In this document: one piece after another, positions 58,135-64,000 of the stretch
Layout: the number at the start of each line of letters is the position of its first letter
Numbering within the stretch: position 1 is the stretch's first letter
NCBI GenBank assembly: GCA_035578155.1
Contig: JAPWDM010000017.1
Coordinates: forward strand, 1,202,001-1,266,000
Source of the DNA: Brachynemurus nebulosus
Lineage: Eukaryota > Arthropoda > Insecta > Neuroptera > Myrmeleontidae
Direction of reading: 5' to 3'
DNA: 64,000 nt
The notes under the pieces: generated by a model
Told to the model about the DNA's origin: nothing
The model's input: only the letters and a program-made list of their open reading frames with translations
Database searches by the model: none
Translations under genes and position numbers: made by a program

Positions 58135-58530
58135 AGAAGAAAAAGACGCCATGAGGAACGGGGCGCCATCACGGGAGTCGAATTTTTCGCCACATCTTCG
58201 GTATTTTCAAGATATCTAAATGTGGTTGAAAGGGTACAGTTGGATTGTCATTTCGATGTTTTCAAAATTGATGATAAGTGTCCGGTTGATCAGGGCTTTA
58301 AAAAAAGGGTTTAAGTTTTTAAGGGCTGAATCTCAATAAATTTCACTTTTAGGTCGATAGTAGTTACAAGAAAAAAGCCAACCAAACTCGTAGGAGAGCC
58401 TTCCTACCCATGCTTATCCGCCAGTAGCCTTTGTGTTTTATTTTTAAATATTAAAAAAGGACCTTAAATAGTAAATTGGAAGCCCTTTATGAAGATATTT
58501 TTTCTTTCCAAAAAATCCAAAATTCATATT
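58135..58530. repeat. Dispersed repeat family Y, copy 2 (inverted)
   Basis: Inverse of 39350-39765, sharing GTGTCCGGTTGATCAGGGCT, CCATGCTTATCCGCC and CCTTTGTGTTTTATTTTTAA. Confidence 0.65.
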
Positions 58531-58554
58531 TTATAACTAAAAACTGACTGATTT

Positions 58555-59080
58555 TTTGGAGTATAACAGCTATAAAAATTAATGTAATGATTTTTTAATG
58601 CCAACAGTAATAATGTAATTTCATAGTTATATTTTATATTGTTACAAATAAAATTTTCGGCGTAATGTACCTATATATTGCAAAATTAAACATTAATTCT
58701 CAAATATAAATTATTTACATTGTGACAATTAGTATTTATATTTTATTAATTTCTATAATTATTTAAATTAAACAAAGAAAAAAAAATAAAAAAAAAAAAA
58801 CATTAAAAAAAATTACTGAAATGACCCAGCCTCGAGAACCCGTAACCTCAGGACACGAAGCAACCTTAACCACTCAGCCACTGAGGCTGTTGTTGAACAT
58901 CATATTAAATTCGTATAAAAGACATTAAAAATAATTTTAAAACTTTAAGGGCACCTTTTTCGAAAACGGCTGGCTAGTGGCTTTTTCCTATTTTACGATG
59001 TTCTCACCCTAAGGGTATTCTATTAAAATTCCAAATTTCATCCAAAAGTGAATTTCCCAACCCGGAACCTCTCCTTGTTA
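58555..59080. mobile_element. Half copy of the MULE-like foldback (one arm)
   Basis: It matches the right arm of 28215-29355 from the GAGTATAACAGCTATAAAAA block to the terminus CCTCTCCTTG. It includes the minus-strand tRNA-like segment (58815-58893), which here keeps GGGTTCTCGAGGC. The second arm is missing. Confidence 0.7.
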
Positions 59081-59355
59081 GATAATAAAAAACAATTTAT
59101 GTATGAATCGGCAAAAACGGTTCATTTTTTTCAAGATTATAGGTTTATTACGCTTACTTTGGATTGTGATTTACAAAAGGACTCTTCAGGTTTGCGTAAT
59201 AAAAATTAGAATTTCAGAAAATCAAGTCTTGCAGCTTTAGTACTCGAAAGTCTGATCAAAATTGTCGATTTTCCCGAAGTCCATAAAAGTTTCAATATCT
59301 TGAAAAACAATATTTTACCAGACGATATTTTGATATTCTGCTCAGGCATGAGCTG

Positions 59356-59358
<3 letters not shown>

Positions 59359-59442
<84 letters not shown>
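59359..59442. repeat. (AT)n microsatellite
   Basis: About 42 AT units, the longest in the window. The following 59443-60445 shows only a faint degenerate repeat (GGTCCTGAGGACTCAAACAG-like blocks near 60090-60330). Confidence 0.95.
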
Positions 59443-59445
<3 letters not shown>

Positions 59446-60445
59446 GCTAAGCATTTGGATAAAAATAATTTTTGTAATTTTAAAAATAAAATAGCAGTGG
59501 TTACTCCTAAAATATTTATTTGTAAATACTGTTTGTTTCTACTGATATCTGTCACTTGAATGTTTCTGTTCTAAATTTATTCAAATTTAAGTAATTATTT
59601 GCTATTATTGGTTCTGTAAATCATTAGTCTTATTTACTGTTGCCAACAAAAAAACAAAAAACAAAGTCAATGTAAGTTTAAGGCTGTTACTGTTTTTAAA
59701 TTATTACAAAAAATGAATTTTCAGATACATAATGAGAATATCTAAAGCGAAACAGACGAAGATATAACTGCATTAAAATTTGATCCGGTACTAAAGTAGC
59801 AATCACAAAACAATAAAAAGTATTAAGTTGAATTAGACCTAGAGTCAATAATATAGTTCTGGAGTAATCGTATATTTAAATAAAAATAAAATATGGACTG
59901 TATTTATCCGTTCCCAATAGTTTCAATATAGATAAAAAAAATGATGAAAGAAAATTATAGGCAAAATTGGCATACGAATTGGAAGAAAAGTATCAGAATT
60001 AAGTCAAAGTTACCCCACAAGACCGTAGAACTTCAAAAAAAGTCAACGACTGAAAAAAAATTAATGTTACATTATAATTAATTCTTAAGGTCCTAAGATC
60101 CCAAAACGAACTCAAAATAATTGTCTGGACGGATTTTGACTAAATTTTTTGCTCAATTGTACTGAGAAAAATGAACATTTTACAATTGCCCTCTAGGGTC
60201 CTGAGGACTCAAACAGACCCAAAATAAACGACTACACGGATCTGAACTTTTGCCCTAATATTATTAAGAATCCGAAACAAATTAACGCGAGTTCGGAAAT
60301 ATTCTCCAGAGCCCTGTAAACTCGAAATGTCTCGCAAAATAAAGTACTCTTAAAATTATCAATGTGAGTATTTCAAGGTATGAAAATTAGATACGCTATT
60401 AAAATATGAATATCGCAGAGTATTTCAGTATATCTGATTTAAAAG

Positions 60446-61115
60446 CAGGGCTTCGAACCGAAATTTCTTTTCGTTCCGGTTCAGTTCCGGTTCAACGCAT
60501 AAAAGAATAGTGGTGTCGATTACGATTACGGTTATAAAGTATTGGTTATTTTCGATTTCGGTTCTGATTTCGGTTTTCGATTTTTGGTTTCGGTTTTAAA
60601 ACAAAGTTTTTTTTTGCGAGTTGTGAATATATTATCTATTTTATAGAAATTACCTTTATAAAACATAATTCAACGTTTGAAAAATTCAATCTTAATATTT
60701 TTCAAAATGCTTGAATTTATCGAAACAACATTTTCCCTTAGTAGGTGTTTACTAGGCCTGAGAAACCTCTTTCGACACTCGCTTGATTAGTTGATACGCT
60801 AAACACAACCTCCGAAATTAGAGAACCTGGGAATATAAATTTTCATTTCTAATCTATTAAGCTATTCCTTTTCTGTCTAATCTAGGAAATAAATATCGTC
60901 GAACGCAGATATCATATGTCTGTTAATTCTGTTTAATAATGAGATGATACAGTAAAAAATAAATAGGTAAATAAATTAATAAAATAAAACAAAAAATGTA
61001 TTTTAACGACCATATGTACGAACGTTAAAAAAGTTTATTGGTTACTATCTCTGTAAAATTTTACATTTTGATCCATGAGAACTTTTTAAATGTTATTGTA
61101 AATTTTATTCATATA
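60446..61115 (-). mobile_element. hAT-type deletion derivative, copy B
   Basis: CAGGGCTTCGAACCGAAATT at 60446 is a hAT-type terminus followed by repeated CGGTT units. Reverse-complemented, it aligns with 5605-6099 plus 7008-7170 without the 908-bp insertion. The transposase relic reads SVERGFSG on the minus strand and is stopped soon after. The far end near 61115 has no clear inverted terminus. Confidence 0.65.
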
Positions 61116-61616
61116 AAGTCGCCAAATATCGTCCCCTTTTTGAAAAACAATTGTAGAAAAAAGAATGTTACAGGTAATTAAATGAATGAACTGTCAAAAA
61201 TTAATTTAAATATTCCTTTATTCGTAAACGTAAACAAAAACCCGTTAATTTTGTAACAAACTCTATAAATTTAGCTTTACAAAAAAGTGCAAATTTTAAA
61301 AATAAATTTTTGGGTTCCTAATTCCGTCCCCGGGACATTTTATCACAAACTATATTTTCTACAGATTTTTTGGAACTTTTCAGATAAGCTTTCAAAGCAG
61401 CTATTGGAATGATAATTATTATTGCCTTTTTATAACCCATTTCCTTCGTTTATACCGCTTGAACAGCTTTTATCGTTGCTTTAGGATCGCGCAGCTTTCT
61501 CTTTGGCATCTGAAGAATTAAAAGAAAAAAATATTAAATAAAAATAGAAAATAATGTTTTTGCAATTCTGAATTAAAAAGTTAACTTTATAGTTGCCTGT
61601 GATAGCGTCAAAGTGG

Positions 61617-61678
61617 CTTACTTATTTTCGCACGTAATAAAAAGTATCTACTTTTTATTACACGTGAAAAATAGTAAG
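61617..61678. repeat. Short hairpin, 30-bp arms, 2-base loop
   Basis: CTTACTTATTTTCGCACGTA followed by ATAAAAAGTA pairs with TACTTTTTAT followed by TACACGTGAAAAATAGTAAG, with about two mismatches. Confidence 0.75.
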
Positions 61679-61973
61679 TAAACAAATTCATTTCTTTAGT
61701 AACGATACAATACAAGCCATAGTCATCCATGAATACTTAATTCAAAACAAATATGTTAAAATAATTTTTTTAATGTAGCTGTCAAACTTTTAAAAATTTG
61801 AGGTTATTTTTTCATTTTTCGTTAATTTTTAAATTTTATTTCTGAATTGAAAAAAATATTGTATGTAACACGTGCAAAATGAGTACAAAAATACGCCTTC
61901 ATTTTGCAACTTATAGCATAAAAAAATCTCGACAGTTGAAACGAAATTATTAAAATGAAATGAAATTATTTAA

Positions 61974-61994
61974 ATATCGTCCCGGGGACGATAT
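61974..61994. repeat. ATATCGTCCC / GGGGACGATAT palindrome
   Basis: ATATCGTCCCGGGGACGATA(T). GGGGACGATATTAGGAA recurs about 20 bp to the right, CTAATTCCGTCCCC lies at 61319 and ATATCGTCCCC at 61126. These may be repeated ends of an unrecognised element between about 61126 and 62020. Confidence 0.45.
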
Positions 61995-62226
61995 ATGGTC
62001 CACGTAGGGGGACGATATTAGGAATTTTCTATTTGTTAAATTCAGGGCTGGGAACTATTTAAAATGATTTCATTTTAAATATGTATTTAAAATACAAAAT
62101 GGCATTTTGCATTTTCTATTTTAAATAAGTTCGATCGAACCATTTTCCATTTTGTATTTAAAATGAAAATTTGAATCCATTTTACATTTAAAATGAAAAT
62201 GCATATATACTCAAATTCATGTGCAT

Positions 62227-63018
62227 ACACGGAGAGAAAATTCCTATAAAAATTACTGTGCTCAGCACTACAATTGACGTGTAAAAGACGAACATATTAA
62301 ATTCTGTAAGGTAAAAATATAAAGATTATAATTAATCATAAAAAATTTAAAGGATGGAATGTTCTTTTCGTAATATTATCTCCGTAAAATTTGTAAAACA
62401 GCACAGTAAAAAGTTCCATTACCGACAAAAAAATAATTTTTAATTGTGTTTATTAAAAAAATTTCCATGCTAACATGCCAATAATAAAAAGGAAAAAAAC
62501 AGAAAGAAGGTTGGTTTTGTTGGGATCGCTGTAATGAAATGTACCTCAATCAGCGAGTTACATGGGTTACATGCGAACCATATAGGTATGGACTGTGGAA
62601 GAAACTTTGTCAGACAGCTCCCACCAAGCACCTTAAAGCAGCTAGTAGTCAGTTGCTTTTACACTCTCTTAGGATGATGTCATCGTTTAATTCATCTTTT
62701 TGTTATTTACCTATCTTTAGTATATGTATTAGAATATATTGTTGGCAATCATTTTTGTATACATGTTTTTACAGGTACAGTGCAACCAATATAAGGTCGC
62801 GAGTCAGATGCGCAAATGAAAGAGTACGACAACAAGAATTAAACTATAATATACATGCATAAGAGTGTGATAAAAGTTGTGTTAGCACCACATTAAATTT
62901 TACCATGCTAGCACATATTTTTTATTTTGGTCGTCGATCGCGCACGGATTATAGGGGAGCATAGTAATTTTTCTGAAATTTTCTCTACAAAAATTATAGG
63001 ATTTTTCTCTCCGTGTAT
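62227..63018. mobile_element. TIR element, ACACGGAGAGAAAA family (about 790 bp)
   Basis: The left end ACACGGAGAGAAAATTCC plus ATTACTGTGCTCA and the right end AGGATTTTTCTCTCCGTGT are inverted. The termini match the compact hairpin at 32387-32560. An open frame of 107 codons (62539-62862, +) inside has no recognisable domain. No target duplication was found. Confidence 0.6.
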
Positions 63019-63518
63019 GTATGACACTTATATAACTCATATTAATCATAGAACTCGAATTGAACGCAGTCTGACAAATTATAAGTTAAATGTTAGTAGA
63101 TTCAATTGACTCAAATTTTTATAACTCGAGTAACAATGTCATTTAAGTTAAAATTATTACTAGAGCTACAGTTCTCTCAAGTTAAACTTTTCTGACTCAA
63201 GCTGTGTGCTATTATCTTTAAGACATGTCGATAAAGAATGTTTTGGTATTTTGAGTAGATGATTTTCATAATTTAGAAATCGCAGTTGTAGCATAGTCAA
63301 GGTTTGGATCTGTCAAGGTTGAATTAAATTTTGCGATATTTTTGAGAAATATGTTTTTGCGATATTTTTTGAGAAGTATTTCAAGCGTTAAATTTCGTTT
63401 TCATATCATGTAAACTTTATAAAAATTTCTCAAAAGACTGTTCTTATTTAATTTCAGTACGTTAATTTTCTTAACTTTTTTTTTTTATTCATAGAAATAA
63501 TGATAAAAAAATTAAGTA

Positions 63519-64000
63519 CAGCTGAACTCTCTTTTGTGCGGCGGAGAGAGGCCGCATAAAAAAAATCGCACAAAAAAAAAATATTCAAAAACATCATAAA
63601 AAGTATAGTTCGATCCAGATTGTCAAAAAAATTTTTGTGCGGTTGGTCGGGACTGCATAAAAAAAGTTTCATCAAAAAAACATCACTCAAAACGCTCAAA
63701 ACTTAGAAATTTCCTTAGAAGTTGCTTCTATAAACAAGATAAAGAATTAATTTACACGTAGAAACATTTTATTTCAATTTTATAATATTATGAAAATTTT
63801 GAAAAATACATCTGAAACAAAATTAACTGATGCAATAACTTATGTTCTTATGCAATGTATTGATTAAATGCTTAAAAGCCGTTAAAAAGTATTTTTATCA
63901 AAGAAAGATAATATAGTAATTGTTTAAGTTTCTTACTGTCTCGTGATTTTGATTCACATTATGCATTTTAGTGGCCATTTTTTACAAACCGCATAAAAAA
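63519..64000. mobile_element. pogo-like TIR element, cut by the window edge
   Basis: It starts CAGCTGAACTCTCTTTTGTG after TA (63517-63518) and carries CGCATAAAAAAAATCGCAC motifs. The interior (about 63700-64000) matches 19440-19670 in the same orientation. The right end lies beyond the window. Confidence 0.55.

Noticed and set aside
62539..62862. 107-codon ORF inside the ACACGGAGAG element
   Set aside because: No transposase motif or domain; composition not clearly coding.
1..64000. CRISPR arrays, bacterial operons or rRNA genes
   Set aside because: No regularly spaced short repeats with unique spacers and no prokaryotic gene organisation; the splice signals and repeats are those of an animal genome.

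Overview
This is an AT-rich animal nuclear window with no operon-like packing. Two short conserved exons sit in about 63.6 kb of intron. Both exons read as an insect Nckx30C-type K+-dependent Na+/Ca2+ exchanger (SLC24 family) on the + strand, so the source is most likely an insect; I cannot narrow it further. The exons are at 20813-21042 (cytoplasmic loop) and 35501-35654 (end of the loop and the first membrane segment of the C-terminal half). Their splice phases fit together, giving an intron of about 14.5 kb between them. The flanking introns exceed 20.8 kb upstream and 28.3 kb downstream, because no other exchanger exon was recognised.

The rest is intron and is mostly transposon debris. 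1-20.8 kb: a Ginger/KRBA2-like element with palindromic ends (1.03-3.6 kb), a 102-bp-arm hairpin, a hAT remnant broken by a TTAA-flanked element, a 3.5-kb inverted-repeat element that carries a smaller one with a cysteine-rich coding tail, a tRNA-derived SINE with a 17-bp target duplication, a pogo-like MITE and a 232-bp-arm foldback. 21-35.5 kb: a piggyBac-like deletion derivative, a MULE-like foldback with a 9-bp target duplication and tRNA-like segments in both arms, a Ginger/KRBA2-like derivative lacking its integrase core, a LINE reverse-transcriptase scrap and an 82-bp-arm hairpin. 35.7-45.6 kb: a foldback interrupted by nested insertions, a second pogo-like MITE, a second piggyBac-like copy and two unidentified coding fragments on opposite strands.

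The most unusual structure is at 46065-53622, a 7.6-kb element with 2.3-2.6-kb inverted arms around a 2.7-kb unique core. It carries several small virus-like or Polinton-like genes: a C2H2 finger protein, a compact protein with an intact reading frame of unknown fold, Cys-rich proteins, a short basic protein present intact in both arms and a 162-codon protein with one in-frame stop. Most have their own TATA box, and two share a 17-bp upstream motif. I see no polymerase, integrase or capsid gene, so it looks like a non-autonomous relic or an undescribed small palindromic element.

53.6-64 kb holds LINE, MULE, hAT and piggyBac-like remnants, long (AT)n tracts and further hairpins. At least ten inverted repeats or hairpins lie in this one transcription unit, several of them near-perfect. 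If transcribed through, they would form long double-stranded RNA in the pre-mRNA; that is inference.
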